A DNA stretch of 64,000 nt from Bacteroides caccae. Lineage in GTDB: Bacteria; Bacteroidota; Bacteroidia; Bacteroidales; Bacteroidaceae. Positions 34,209 through 44,379 of this stretch are shown here, one piece after another (position 1 is the stretch's first letter; every line of letters begins with the position of its first letter). The stretch spans positions 4,278,001-4,342,000 of the forward strand of contig NZ_CP022412.2 in assembly GCF_002222615.2 (NCBI RefSeq), in the 5' to 3' direction. Made by a program: the position numbers and the translations under genes. The notes beneath the pieces were generated by a model, which saw only the letters and a list, made by a program, of their open reading frames with translations, made no database searches and was not told the origin of the DNA.

Positions 34209-37076
34209 TCAGTTCTTCTTATTCTCCTCCTTAAATCGGGTAGGTGTCATTCCCTTGATCTGCTTAAAGGAAGTACTAAAATACCGAGGATAAGAAAAAC
34301 CGACCTCATAGGATATTTCATTAATGTTCATATTAGTATTTGTAAGCAGAAAAACCGACTTCTCAATACGCAACCGATTAATATAATCATTAACTCCCAA
34401 ACCGGTCAGGAACTTCACCTTATTATATAAAGAAGCTCTGCTCATAGCCAACTTGTCCGTCAGGAATTTAATAGAAAGTTCTCCACCCGCCATGTTCTCA
34501 TGGATAAGCATATTGAGTTTATTGAGAAATTCTTCATCTTCCTTGCTGTTTTTCGCTTGAGTTTGTTGCCCAGTTTCCTCCAGTCGGCTATCATCCTCTT
34601 TTGATGAGATATCAGACAAAGGAGTTTCTGCACAGTTATCTTCTTCACCTCGCTGTTTTTCTTCTTTACTACTGAGCATATCGTTTAATACGGCTTGCAG
34701 GAAATAGTTTACATTACCTTTCATATTGCGTTCTTTCCGACGATAATGAATATAACCTATGCTTGCAGTCATAATAATAAACAACACAGCAGCTACACCA
34801 ATAAACCAAACTGTTTTATACCAAGGAGGAGTGACGATAATATGTATCAATTGTTTAGACGGAGTTCGGTTTCCATTCTTTGTATTACACGAAACCCATA
34901 TTGAATAATTGCCTGCCGACAAAGAAGACAAGTTCAACACCGGATCATAAGTTTCAATAGACTGCTTACCTCTGCCTTCAATAGTATATTGTAATAGGTA
35001 TTTCTGAAACACATCTCTGTTCTTGATCCGGAAGTGAACAGAAAGAGAATTATAATTCCATGGTATTTTTATTGTATTTTCCTTTACCTTCTTCAAAGAA
35101 GGGCTACCATTAAAAAGAATTTCGGACAGATATATTTCCGGAATTTGAGTTTCGGTATAAGGAATATCCGTATTAATTTTAACTAATCCTTCTGAACCTC
35201 CTAAATAAATATAATCCCTATTGGATTGCTTTTGGTACGCAAACAAAATTTCGTTAGGCGGGAAACCATCCGAACTGTTCCAAAGAATAAATCTATTCTC
35301 TTTAATGATATAAGAATATAAATGATTTTGGGCACAAATCCATAAACGTCCTTTTCCGTCAGCAATAAGGTAAGAAATACCATTGAAAAGTCTGGTACGG
35401 ATACGGTGATACTTTTGACTTTCCAGATCAAAAAATCCAAGTCCTTTGTTAGTGCTGGTCCATATCATACGATTGTTATCGTAAGACATGGAAGTAATAA
35501 GTTCATCTTTCTCCAACTCAAACAACAGCCGGATACTATCACTTTTCTGATCGACCCAAAAGGCCTGATGAGCACACTTTAACAGAGAAAACCTATCATT
35601 GGAGTATGACAGGCAAAGTGCATCATTGGAAAAATCATAATCACGGTCAGTTTGCATCCTCGAAAATGTATGGTCATGCGTGTGGTATACATAAGTGCCG
35701 CAACTGATTATGTATATCTTACCGTCCGCCACCTGATTAGCCAGAGGGAGATAACCGTAAAAACATTCTTTCTTATTAGTTTCTTCGTCAACGATAGTAA
35801 AAGGACGGTATTTATGTGTTTTCTTATTGAACAGGAAAATTCCTTTGGTATATAAAGACACCATTAACTCAGTCTCAGACACTTCGGCAATAGAAACAAC
35901 TTTATCACCATAAGTAGAGGGGAAATGGATAAACTTGTCAGTAGACGGATCATACAGATTAATTCCTCCTCCATCCGTTCCAATCCATACCTTGCCGTCC
36001 TTTTCTTCATAAAGGCTAATCACAGATTGCTCGCTAAGGCCGTTGGTATTGTTCAAGATAGCTTCTTTATAAGTCTTTATATACGTTTCTTTAATACTGA
36101 ATATCCCTCCACGCACACTTCCAGCCCATAAATTATCTTTCATGTCCTTGTACAACAAGGTTATGGAATTGACCGGTAAGGAAGAATAGTCCCCCACTAT
36201 GTGTTGTAATTGCGAAAACTGAAAGGTTCGGGGAGTAAATAAATTGATTCCGCTCCCGTCTGTTGCCAGCCATATATTACCATTATATTCCGCCATATCC
36301 AACACATAATTGTTTTTCAACCCGGAATTTTCTTTTGTGTAATGCTTCAGCATTTTTCCTGTCCGGTCATAACAGTAAAATCCATCTCCATAAAAAGCGG
36401 TATAAATGTGATGGTCTGCTGTTACGTATAACGATGTCAACAGATTCTGACTGCTTGGAATCAAAAGGGTGAATTGCCGGATGCGACAGTCATATAAATA
36501 GATTCCTTTCTTTCGGGTACCTATCAGAATCTTGCCATCTTCCAAATAAAGCATTTTCTGAATCCTATAATCCACCGGATTAATACCTTTGCCTTCTTCT
36601 TTTTCGATATGAATCGTTTTTAGTTCTTTGCTTTTGTAATCATAACAATGAATGGCATTCTCGCTACCAAACCACATACCACCTTCAACCCCCACAGATG
36701 AATAAATAATGGAGGAATTAACAGTGTTAAACTGGTCTTGTTCATCATCATACAGAGCTAGTCCCTTTGAAGTCGCTATCCAGAAATTCCCTAAAGAATC
36801 CTCTGTCAAATGATTAATATAGTTACTCGGAAGAGAATGAGGATCTCCCGAGTGATGAAGGTAAGTCTTTATCCCTTCCTGAGTATAGCTATTCAATCCG
36901 CTTTTGGTACCTATCCATAAAGTACCTTTATGGTCCAGTAAGATAGATTGGGCAGTGGATTGAGAAAGTCCTTGCTCTATGGAGAGTTGGGTGAATGAGT
37001 AATTAACGCAGTGTTCAGAAGAAAGCAGTTTTACCCCTGCCAGCAGAAATAATATTATGATTAAGGTACGGTACAT
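34209..37076 (-). CDS. Propeller-type transmembrane AraC regulator without kinase or receiver
   Basis: A 955-residue PUL regulator of unusual build. It has a signal peptide (MYRTLIIILFLLAGVKLLSS), two sets of two-component-regulator beta-propeller repeats (residues about 25-640), a Y_Y_Y domain (about 690-750) and one transmembrane helix (about 765-790). A charged linker and an AraC helix-turn-helix at the C-terminus follow (about 855-950; INEISYEVGFSYPRYFSTSFKQIKGMTP). Histidine-kinase, ATPase and receiver domains, standard in Bacteroides hybrid two-component systems, are missing, and the protein is 350-400 residues shorter. It is divergent from GH16-SusC-SusD and surely controls them. The start at 37076 fits the signal peptide. 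Confidence 0.9.
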   Translation of the reverse strand: MYRTLIIILFLLAGVKLLSSEHCVNYSFTQLSIEQGLSQSTAQSILLDHKGTLWIGTKSGLNSYTQEGIKTYLHHSGDPHSLPSNYINHLTEDSLGNFWIATSKGLALYDDEQDQFNTVNSSIIYSSVGVEGGMWFGSENAIHCYDYKSKELKTIHIEKEEGKGINPVDYRIQKMLYLEDGKILIGTRKKGIYLYDCRIRQFTLLIPSSQNLLTSLYVTADHHIYTAFYGDGFYCYDRTGKMLKHYTKENSGLKNNYVLDMAEYNGNIWLATDGSGINLFTPRTFQFSQLQHIVGDYSSLPVNSITLLYKDMKDNLWAGSVRGGIFSIKETYIKTYKEAILNNTNGLSEQSVISLYEEKDGKVWIGTDGGGINLYDPSTDKFIHFPSTYGDKVVSIAEVSETELMVSLYTKGIFLFNKKTHKYRPFTIVDEETNKKECFYGYLPLANQVADGKIYIISCGTYVYHTHDHTFSRMQTDRDYDFSNDALCLSYSNDRFSLLKCAHQAFWVDQKSDSIRLLFELEKDELITSMSYDNNRMIWTSTNKGLGFFDLESQKYHRIRTRLFNGISYLIADGKGRLWICAQNHLYSYIIKENRFILWNSSDGFPPNEILFAYQKQSNRDYIYLGGSEGLVKINTDIPYTETQIPEIYLSEILFNGSPSLKKVKENTIKIPWNYNSLSVHFRIKNRDVFQKYLLQYTIEGRGKQSIETYDPVLNLSSLSAGNYSIWVSCNTKNGNRTPSKQLIHIIVTPPWYKTVWFIGVAAVLFIIMTASIGYIHYRRKERNMKGNVNYFLQAVLNDMLSSKEEKQRGEEDNCAETPLSDISSKEDDSRLEETGQQTQAKNSKEDEEFLNKLNMLIHENMAGGELSIKFLTDKLAMSRASLYNKVKFLTGLGVNDYINRLRIEKSVFLLTNTNMNINEISYEVGFSYPRYFSTSFKQIKGMTPTRFKEENKKN

Positions 37077-37214
37077 TATAAATTCATTTTCTGCAAAAAT
37101 ACATTTTTTTCTCATCACTAAAAATCTGCACCTCATTTTTTCAGCAACTATCCATTAAAAAAGAGAGGCCTTTTCTAAAAAAAATCATCAAAAGCATCCT
37201 ATTTAGACAAGATT

Positions 37215-37268
37215 TGACTCGAATTATACGATTCCTGAGTCATTTATAAAAGAAATAGAATACGTTTG
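37215..37268 (+). promoter_or_regulatory. Promoter and candidate operator of the GH16-susC-susD operon
   Basis: A TACGTTTG -7 box lies at 37261-37268. Upstream, TGACTC (37215) and GAGTCA (37237), with inner GAAT/ATTC, form an inverted repeat centred about 35 bp before the box. That is the expected position for an AraC-type activator site. Confidence 0.55.
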
Positions 37269-37314
37269 CAATGTTAATTTTTAAAGTAAATTCTATGAAC
37301 CAAAATTTAAGCGT

Positions 37315-38091
37315 ATGAAAAAGGTTATACTTTTATTGTTATCAGCATGTAGCATATTTGCTTGCACTCATACTCCCAAATGGGAATTGGTGTGGGAAGA
37401 CAACTTTGACGGTGCAGAGCCCGACACTAGTGTATGGAGCCGCATACCTCGCGGCAAACCTGATTGGCAAAACACCCAGTCTTTTGACGACCGTTGTTAT
37501 GAAATGCGTAACGGCCTTTTAATCTTGAAAGGAATCGTCAATGACAATACAGAGGCAGACGCAGCCCAATACCTGACCGGAGGATTATGGACCAAAGACA
37601 AACGTGCTTTCCACGGAGGACGTATCGAAGTACGTGCCAGACTACACGGAGCAAAGGGAGCATGGCCTGCTATATGGACATTGCCTTATGAAACAGACAA
37701 ATACTCATGGCCTATGGGAGGAGAAGTGGACATTATGGAACGTCTGAACCATGACTCTATTGTCTACCAAACCGTACACTCGCACTATACCTATACACTA
37801 GGAATAGAAAACAACCCGAAACACGGAAACACTATTCCCATTAATCCCGAAGACTTCAATGTATATGGAGTGGATTTTTGGCCGGACAGTCTTGTATTCC
37901 ATGTCAACGGAAAACGAAACTTTGTTTATCCTCGAATTGAAACCGAACAAGAAGGACAGTTTCCTTTTAATATCCCGCAATATTTGCTAATCGATATGCA
38001 GTTAGGAGGAAGTTGGGTCGGTACGGTAGATCCGGCCGACTTACCCGTAGAGATGGAAGTAGACTGGGTACGCCATTACCAATGGAAATAA
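37315..38091 (+). CDS. Glycoside hydrolase family 16 lipoprotein (beta-glucanase type)
   Basis: A 258-residue surface lipoprotein (lipobox IFACT, Cys near residue 17) with a GH16 jelly-roll domain. The signature EVDIME holds the nucleophile E137, the helper D139 and the acid/base E142. Flanking aromatic residues (WPAIWTLP, NVYGVDFWPD) are typical. Laminarinase or mixed-linkage beta-glucanase activity is most likely, but GH16 also includes agarases and others. It is the only enzyme of the locus and comes before susC, 73 nt away. Confidence 0.92.
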   Translation: MKKVILLLLSACSIFACTHTPKWELVWEDNFDGAEPDTSVWSRIPRGKPDWQNTQSFDDRCYEMRNGLLILKGIVNDNTEADAAQYLTGGLWTKDKRAFHGGRIEVRARLHGAKGAWPAIWTLPYETDKYSWPMGGEVDIMERLNHDSIVYQTVHSHYTYTLGIENNPKHGNTIPINPEDFNVYGVDFWPDSLVFHVNGKRNFVYPRIETEQEGQFPFNIPQYLLIDMQLGGSWVGTVDPADLPVEMEVDWVRHYQWK

Positions 38092-38164
38092 AACGATAAA
38101 AGTATTCTTAGTTACAAGAAAATAGATAATAAAGAACTTATTAACTTGCTTAAACTTTAAATTT

Positions 38165-41100
38165 ATGAACGGACAAAAACAAAACTTTTTCCGCATTTTC
38201 TTAGCGGGCGTTCTTATACTGCTCTCTTTCGCAGTATATGCACAGGAAAACACAGTGACAGGTAAAGTGTACGATGTATCAGGCGAACCTATTATCGGAG
38301 CCAGTGTAGTGATTCAAGGTACGACACAAGGAACTATCACCGACATGGACGGTGCTTTTCAGTTGAAGGCACAACCTTCACAGACGTTGGTCGTTAGCTT
38401 CTTAGGATATAAGGATGTCATCCTCCCAATAGGAAACAAAAATAATTTTAAGGTTACTTTGGAAGAAGACTCCAAGAAACTCGACGAAGTGGTCGTGGTG
38501 GGATATGCCACCCAAAAGAAAGTGAATCTAACAGGTTCCGTGGCTTCTGTGTCATCCAAGGATATCCAGGACATCCCGGTAGCCAATACAGCTACTTTGT
38601 TGCAAGGTCGTCTTCCGGGTCTGGTACTGACTCAAAACGGTGCACAGGCCGGTAATGACAATCCGGAAATAAGAATCCGTGGTATCGGTACTTTTGGTAA
38701 CAACAACCCGATGGTATTGATTGACGGCGTGGAAGGCAGTCTTTCACAAATTTCCGAAATCCCCTCTGCGGATATCGACAATATCTCTGTATTGAAAGAC
38801 GCAGCATCTGCAGCTATCTATGGTGTACGTGCCGCCAATGGCGTTATCTTAATTACTACCAAACGAGGACAGGCCTCAAGTAGAGTGAAAGTATCCTACT
38901 CGGGAAGCTATACATTACAGACTCCGGGTATCGTTCCCGACTATGTAGACAGTTATAACTGGGCTCTTATGAAAAACGAAGTGAACCCTGACACTTTCTC
39001 ACCGGAAGCTCTACAAAAACTGAAAGATGGTTCGGATCCCGATCATTATGCAAACACCAATTGGTTGGACGCCGTATTGCGCAATGCCAGTATGCACCAG
39101 CATCATTTGTCCGTATCAGGTGGTAGCGAAAATACGCACTTCATGGCCTCGGTAGCTTATTCAAACCAAGATGGTATCATGGTAAAAACAGGTGTAGAGC
39201 GTTTCTCTTTTCGTTCAAACCTTGACACCCGCTACAAACGTTTCACATTCGGGCTGAACTTGTCCGGTAACAAAAACAACGTGACGGCTCCCGCTGTTGC
39301 TCCTTCGGGCGAAGGCGGTATCATGCGTTTCGTATCTTGGTTCACTCGCCCCACCGTACCGGTGATGTACTCCAACGGACATTATGGCTATGTAGACGGT
39401 TCGTCAATGAGCGCCGAAATGGTGAAAAACCCTGTAGAGTTGATGTCCTTAGGACATCGCAGCAACGAATATTGGCGTTTCAACGGTAAGGCGTTTGCCG
39501 GTATTGAACTATGGGAAGGATTGAAGTTCCAAACAAGTCTTGCTTATGCTTTCGACCTGAATGCGACTAAGTCTTACACTCCCAAATCTCCTGCCCGCTA
39601 TGATGCAGACGGAAACATTGTAAAGGCAGCAGGAGAGACTAATAAGGAAGAGGATTATTGGTACCGCAACGCAACATGGACAAATGAAAACTTGCTGACT
39701 TATAACAAGCAATTCGACAAACACAATATCAATGTACTGTTGGGGCATTCGGTCATCGGTTCACGTTTCTACAAAACAACAGCATCCATACAGGGTTTCC
39801 CAACCGAGAATATTTATGAGCTCAAAGGAGGTACAATCAATCCGGGAGCAACGGGGGAATCAGAAGAATATAAGCTCCAATCATTTTTCGGCCGTGTAAA
39901 CTACAGTTATGATGACCGGTATTTATTCGAATTCAATATTCGTCATGACGGGTCCTCACGTATGCCCAAAGCCAATCGTTATGCCACATTCCCTTCATTG
40001 TCTGCAGGATGGGTATTCTCGAACGAAGGGTTTATGAAAGACTACAGAAACTTCTCTCTCGGAAAGTTACGTCTGTCATGGGGTAAATTAGGTAATCAGG
40101 AAATTGGTAACTACGCTTATGCAGCTACTTTGGGTGCAAGCGGAAATTACTTCTTCGACCAAGGTGCAGACAAGCAGGCAGGTATGGTACAGACATCCGT
40201 CCCCAATGAAAACATTAAATGGGAAACAACCCGCTCTGTAAACATAGCTCTCGACCTTGGATTCTTCAACAACAGAATACAAACCACCTTTGAATGGTTC
40301 GACAAGAAAACTTCCGATATCTTGATGCAACTGGCTATGCCCGGCATTTTCCTGGGTTCTCTCTCCGCTCCTTATCAGAATGTGGGTGCAGTCCGTAACC
40401 GCGGTTGGGAATGGACTGTAAATTACTCAGACAGTAGAGGTGACTGGGCTTGGAACGCCGGTTTCAACCTATCACGTGTAAAGAATGAAATCCTTGAAAT
40501 GGGTGAATTGGAGGAAAAAATTGACGGCAATATAATCAACCGTATCGGCAACCCTATTGGCGCTTATTTCGGATATAAAGCAATAGGCATCTATCGTACG
40601 GAAGCCGACTTGCAACGTACCAACTCGAAGGGTGAAGTTATCAAACAAAACGGTGTGGCTCCCAAATTGGGCGATATCATGTACGCCGACCTTGATGACA
40701 ACGGTAATATTACTCCTGAAGATCGCGATATTATAGGTAATCCATTCCCGAAATACTCTTATAGTTTCAACCTGGGCGCATCTTGGAAAAACTTCGATTT
40801 GTCTACTTTCTGGCAAGGGGTGGGAGGTATCTATCGTTACAGTTGGGAGACTTCTACCGACATTCGAGGCAACCTCACGAGCCGTTGGGTGAACCGTTAT
40901 TCGGCTGACAACATAAATGCTCCCATGCCTGCACTAGGTAACACCATGAACGATTCTTATTCTTCATTCTGGCTTGAAAAATCAGATTACCTACGTCTGA
41001 AGAATCTGGAATTCGGCTATACTTTCCGCCAGGCCGAACTTGCCAAAGTTGGTATTTCCAGCATCCGTGTTTACTTTGCCGGAAGTAATCTATTGACGTT

Positions 41101-41206
41101 CACACCGTTGAAGAACTGGGATCCGGAAAAGTCATCGGGTGATACAAGAAATGACGTACATCCCAATATGCGTACTTATTCATTTGGATTAAACATTCAA
41201 TTCTAA
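38165..41206 (+). CDS. susC: SusC-like TonB-dependent outer-membrane transporter
   Basis: A 1,013-residue SusC homologue that imports oligosaccharides with energy from TonB. It has a signal peptide (to about residue 26), a CarbopepD_reg-like N-terminal domain (about 30-110, VTGKVYDVSGEPIIGASVVI), the DEVVVVGYATQKK TonB-box region (about residue 105), a plug domain (about 120-230) and a 22-strand barrel to the C-terminal phenylalanine. It is followed by susD after 20 nt. Together with the GH16 lipoprotein this is a small beta-glucan-type uptake locus. Confidence 0.96.
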   Translation: MNGQKQNFFRIFLAGVLILLSFAVYAQENTVTGKVYDVSGEPIIGASVVIQGTTQGTITDMDGAFQLKAQPSQTLVVSFLGYKDVILPIGNKNNFKVTLEEDSKKLDEVVVVGYATQKKVNLTGSVASVSSKDIQDIPVANTATLLQGRLPGLVLTQNGAQAGNDNPEIRIRGIGTFGNNNPMVLIDGVEGSLSQISEIPSADIDNISVLKDAASAAIYGVRAANGVILITTKRGQASSRVKVSYSGSYTLQTPGIVPDYVDSYNWALMKNEVNPDTFSPEALQKLKDGSDPDHYANTNWLDAVLRNASMHQHHLSVSGGSENTHFMASVAYSNQDGIMVKTGVERFSFRSNLDTRYKRFTFGLNLSGNKNNVTAPAVAPSGEGGIMRFVSWFTRPTVPVMYSNGHYGYVDGSSMSAEMVKNPVELMSLGHRSNEYWRFNGKAFAGIELWEGLKFQTSLAYAFDLNATKSYTPKSPARYDADGNIVKAAGETNKEEDYWYRNATWTNENLLTYNKQFDKHNINVLLGHSVIGSRFYKTTASIQGFPTENIYELKGGTINPGATGESEEYKLQSFFGRVNYSYDDRYLFEFNIRHDGSSRMPKANRYATFPSLSAGWVFSNEGFMKDYRNFSLGKLRLSWGKLGNQEIGNYAYAATLGASGNYFFDQGADKQAGMVQTSVPNENIKWETTRSVNIALDLGFFNNRIQTTFEWFDKKTSDILMQLAMPGIFLGSLSAPYQNVGAVRNRGWEWTVNYSDSRGDWAWNAGFNLSRVKNEILEMGELEEKIDGNIINRIGNPIGAYFGYKAIGIYRTEADLQRTNSKGEVIKQNGVAPKLGDIMYADLDDNGNITPEDRDIIGNPFPKYSYSFNLGASWKNFDLSTFWQGVGGIYRYSWETSTDIRGNLTSRWVNRYSADNINAPMPALGNTMNDSYSSFWLEKSDYLRLKNLEFGYTFRQAELAKVGISSIRVYFAGSNLLTFTPLKNWDPEKSSGDTRNDVHPNMRTYSFGLNIQF

Positions 41207-41226
41207 TTACAAGGAGGACAAATATT

Positions 41227-42846
41227 ATGATTAAGAATACAAAAAATATATGCAGAGTTTTACTATTATCCGGAATGTTATTATCTGCCAGCGCATGTTC
41301 GGACAGTTTTCTACAGACAGATTCTCCGAACCAGCCTTCCCAAACGACCTATTGGCAAACCGAATCGGATGCATTGATGGCACTGACCGCTTGCTACGAC
41401 GCCATGCAAAGCCAAAACTTATATGACGACAACATTGACGGCTGGAAATTCGGATTTCTGGGACGCGAAACCAGCACAGACAATGGTGACCACACATGGG
41501 GTAACTGGATGCTAGGTAGTTCCATTTCACAATGTACCTCGGCTACCACCGATGAATGTTTTTCAATGTACTGGAACGCCAATTATGAAGTTATCAAGCG
41601 ATGCAATATGTTAGTGGAAAACGTAGAACGCATACCAATGGAACAAGAAAAAATAGAAGCATACAAAGCTGAAGCAATAGCATTGCGCGCCCTGATGTAT
41701 TGCAATCTGACTTCTGTTTTCCGCGATGTACCCTATCTGACAAAACCTCTCACTCTGTCAGAAGCCCAAGCACCCAAAACGGAGCGCAGCCAGATTATCT
41801 CTTCTTTGTTGGAAGATCTGAAAATATGGATTCCTAAGATCCCCGTGATAGGAAAAGCACAGACAGGACGTCTGACTCAAGAAGCGGCCTACGCTATTAT
41901 GGGACGGATAGCCCTTTTCAACCAGCATTGGGACGAGGCTATAAATGCCTACAAAAACGTTGTTGGTAAAATACAACTTTTCAAATCGGGAGACGGCAGC
42001 GACCCGGCAGCTAACTTTGCAGACTTATTCAAGGAAGCCAATGAAACAGCTGGTGAAGTATTACTGAGTGTTCACTACAAAGGCCCGGGACTGGGTGAAG
42101 GTAATTGCTTTGGAGTTTGCTGGTCTGCTCCGATGAATGCCATCGAAGGATCAATGAATTTATGCGATGATTTTTATTGCACGGATGGATTACCTATTGA
42201 CAAGTCTCCTTTATTTAAGGGTAGCCTTGACAAAGGAGCTCATACAAAAGAGAATCCGGATATGGGACGTTATGAGAACCGCGACCCTCGTATGAAGGCA
42301 ACATTGATGCTTCCGGGAATGGAATGGAACGGAAAGTTGTACACTAACAACTTACCTGCCAGCTCCACATGCTGTATCCGTAAATGGTTTACTCCCGAAA
42401 ATACGGCAAACGAATATGACGGTAGCTTAGATTTCTATGTCATCCGCTATGCAGAGGTACTATTGTCACTCTCTGAAGCTATGATTGAAAAAGGCGGTTA
42501 CTCCCAAGCGGAAATTACCAAGTATATCAATGAAGTCCGCGACCGCGTAGGTATGCCTGCTGTAGAAGAGGTAGAAGGAACTAATCTGGAACAAGATGAA
42601 CTACGCGCCATTGTACGCCATGAGCGCCGTGTGGAACTGGCCTTCGAAGATTTACGCTTTGCCGACCTTTATCGCTGGAAAGATTTTGAGAATGCTCAGA
42701 AACGTATGCAGGAAGACAAGTCATTCTATGGCTTCGGAGCAGTCGAACGCAATAATCTACGTGGAGCACAAGATTTGGTATGGCCTATTCCGCAAAGTGA
42801 GATTGATACAAACCCGATGTTGGAACAGCACAGCGAATGGAAATAG
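41227..42846 (+). CDS. susD: SusD-like glycan-binding lipoprotein
   Basis: A 539-residue SusD homologue, the surface lid that binds glycan over SusC. The lipoprotein signal ends in SACSDSF (Cys near residue 19). TPR-like helices occur in the N-terminal half (ALRALMYCNLTSVFRDVPYL) and the conserved ending RHERRVELAFEDLRFADLYRWK is near residues 460-480. It is the last gene of the operon; a terminator follows at 42880. Substrate specificity cannot be read from the sequence. Confidence 0.96.
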   Translation: MIKNTKNICRVLLLSGMLLSASACSDSFLQTDSPNQPSQTTYWQTESDALMALTACYDAMQSQNLYDDNIDGWKFGFLGRETSTDNGDHTWGNWMLGSSISQCTSATTDECFSMYWNANYEVIKRCNMLVENVERIPMEQEKIEAYKAEAIALRALMYCNLTSVFRDVPYLTKPLTLSEAQAPKTERSQIISSLLEDLKIWIPKIPVIGKAQTGRLTQEAAYAIMGRIALFNQHWDEAINAYKNVVGKIQLFKSGDGSDPAANFADLFKEANETAGEVLLSVHYKGPGLGEGNCFGVCWSAPMNAIEGSMNLCDDFYCTDGLPIDKSPLFKGSLDKGAHTKENPDMGRYENRDPRMKATLMLPGMEWNGKLYTNNLPASSTCCIRKWFTPENTANEYDGSLDFYVIRYAEVLLSLSEAMIEKGGYSQAEITKYINEVRDRVGMPAVEEVEGTNLEQDELRAIVRHERRVELAFEDLRFADLYRWKDFENAQKRMQEDKSFYGFGAVERNNLRGAQDLVWPIPQSEIDTNPMLEQHSEWK

Positions 42847-42879
42847 TACTGCCTGATTGCAGTATATAAGTAAAGAGTG

Positions 42880-42925
42880 AGCACGAAGCCGGAATAAATT
42901 ATGGTTTCGTGCTTATTCTTTTTTT
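42880..42925 (+). terminator. Intrinsic terminator after susD
   Basis: An 11-bp stem (AGCACGAAGCC at 42880, GGTTTCGTGCT at 42903) is followed by a T-rich run. Confidence 0.8.
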
Positions 42926-42961
42926 AATGCAGCCATTTACAATTTCTTTCTGTCACATACA

Positions 42962-43153
42962 TAAAAACGGTACCCCGATTCACATCGCAGCACCGTCACA
43001 ACACAAACACAAAATAAAACACGACAAAACTACTATGCAATCTACCTGTTATGCCGGGGAGGCATATTCACCGACTCATATATACTCGCATACCTACAAG
43101 TAGTCATCAGGCGATTTGCATATATAAAACATTCCTATTTCGGTTTTGTTCAC
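42962..43153. repeat. Direct repeat B flanking the GH16 polysaccharide locus
   Basis: A 192-nt copy of the element at 33913-34110, same orientation, 9.05 kb away. The near-identical block is 42962-43067; the short conserved blocks are at 43107-43122 and 43144-43153. Its minus-strand hairpin with U-tract points toward the end of susD. It lies between susD and the amidase gene and holds no protein gene. Confidence 0.85.
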
Positions 43154-43171
43154 GAAAAAGATGTTTTATAT

Positions 43172-44251
43172 TTATTTTTTCTCTTTATAATCTTTCAGAA
43201 AGCCCTCCATTAGCCATTTTGCCAATGCTTGACGATTGGAATTTATCACCAGACGGCGCTGGTCAAAAGAGTTTTGGATATTGCCCAGCTCCACGAAAAC
43301 AGAAGCGGGAGTAGTATGCGAAAGCACATACAAATTGCGTCCGCTCACAGTTCCGGAGAATCCCCGGTTCGGCTGGTGCTTTCCGTACTTTGATTCGAAT
43401 GTGTCTTTCATATTATTCGCCAAGCGCTTGCTAACCGCTTTTTTGTTTGAATGATAGAAAAAAACATCAGTCTGCTTTCCCTTGCTACGGCTGTCTACAT
43501 GGATGAAGATTGCCCGGCAGTAGGAATAATTCTTACGGTCTTTCTGGTAAAGGGCATTTATCTTGTTACAACGTTGCTGAAGACGTTGTACCTGATTCAA
43601 CGGGATCACATCGCCCATGCAAGTCTCCCGTTTGCTGTTCGACAGGTACGAATCGTCTCGAATACCGTCTTTGGCATCTTGAATGATGATATGAACTTCC
43701 GCCCCTTCCTGCATCAGGTTACGTGCCAGGCGAAGAGCGATGTCGTAAGCATATTCGTCTTCGTGAAGTTCGTGCTTCCCTACCCGTCCGATAGCTCCGG
43801 GATCGGGTCCGCCATGTCCGCTGACGACATAAAAGCAAGCACCTGCAAGGCGGTTGGAAGTGACTTTGACATTTGCCAGTTCCTTTCCGAACAAAGGTTC
43901 TTTGATAGTGGTTCCTATTTTAGTCGTTTTAGCTTTGGAAGACCTCTGCTGGGTTCCTGTACCTTTAGCTGTTGTATTTTTAGCCTCTGTATTCCCAGCA
44001 GAAGTTCCCGATGATTTCTTTACCGGCGGAATGACATAAGTCACGCCCACTTTCAGCACATTATTCTTTCCCAGTTTCTTCTTGTTCAGTTCGATAAAGT
44101 CATCGTAGTACTTCTTCGGAGAACGGTTGTGCCTCAACAGAAAAGACGAGATGCCTTCTCCCGACTTCGGAGTAGCCCTCTGCTGCGCCCAAAGTGCCGT
44201 ACCCGAGAAAAGAAAAATTAAGAATAAAAGAATATAGAGTTTATTTTTCAT
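43172..44251 (-). CDS. N-acetylmuramoyl-L-alanine amidase with LysM-like domain
   Basis: A 359-residue exported peptidoglycan amidase. It has a signal peptide ending in ALWAQ (about residue 22), a LysM-like segment (about 30-80, ending TYVIPP), a linker of low complexity, and an Amidase_3 zinc domain (about 140-355). Its metal ligands are in VSGHGGPD, the glutamate in HELHEDEY, and the histidine of IFIHVDSR, and a catalytic glutamate is likely in VFVELGNIQN. It cuts the bond between muramic acid and the stem peptide, probably in daughter-cell separation. Monocistronic. Confidence 0.93.
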   Translation of the reverse strand: MKNKLYILLFLIFLFSGTALWAQQRATPKSGEGISSFLLRHNRSPKKYYDDFIELNKKKLGKNNVLKVGVTYVIPPVKKSSGTSAGNTEAKNTTAKGTGTQQRSSKAKTTKIGTTIKEPLFGKELANVKVTSNRLAGACFYVVSGHGGPDPGAIGRVGKHELHEDEYAYDIALRLARNLMQEGAEVHIIIQDAKDGIRDDSYLSNSKRETCMGDVIPLNQVQRLQQRCNKINALYQKDRKNYSYCRAIFIHVDSRSKGKQTDVFFYHSNKKAVSKRLANNMKDTFESKYGKHQPNRGFSGTVSGRNLYVLSHTTPASVFVELGNIQNSFDQRRLVINSNRQALAKWLMEGFLKDYKEKK

Positions 44252-44379
44252 ATCTACACAATTATCTCCTTCACGTGAGTATCATTTCACTCATAAACAG
44301 GGCAAAAATACAATTATTTTCCCTACTTTTGCGCCATTAAAACATTTTTTGAAATAAATCATTAAAACCCGATAACATT

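Noticed and set aside
34072..34293. 73-codon plus-strand frame before the propeller regulator gene
   Set aside because: It overlaps the 3' end of the regulator and the direct repeat, has low complexity and no start context.
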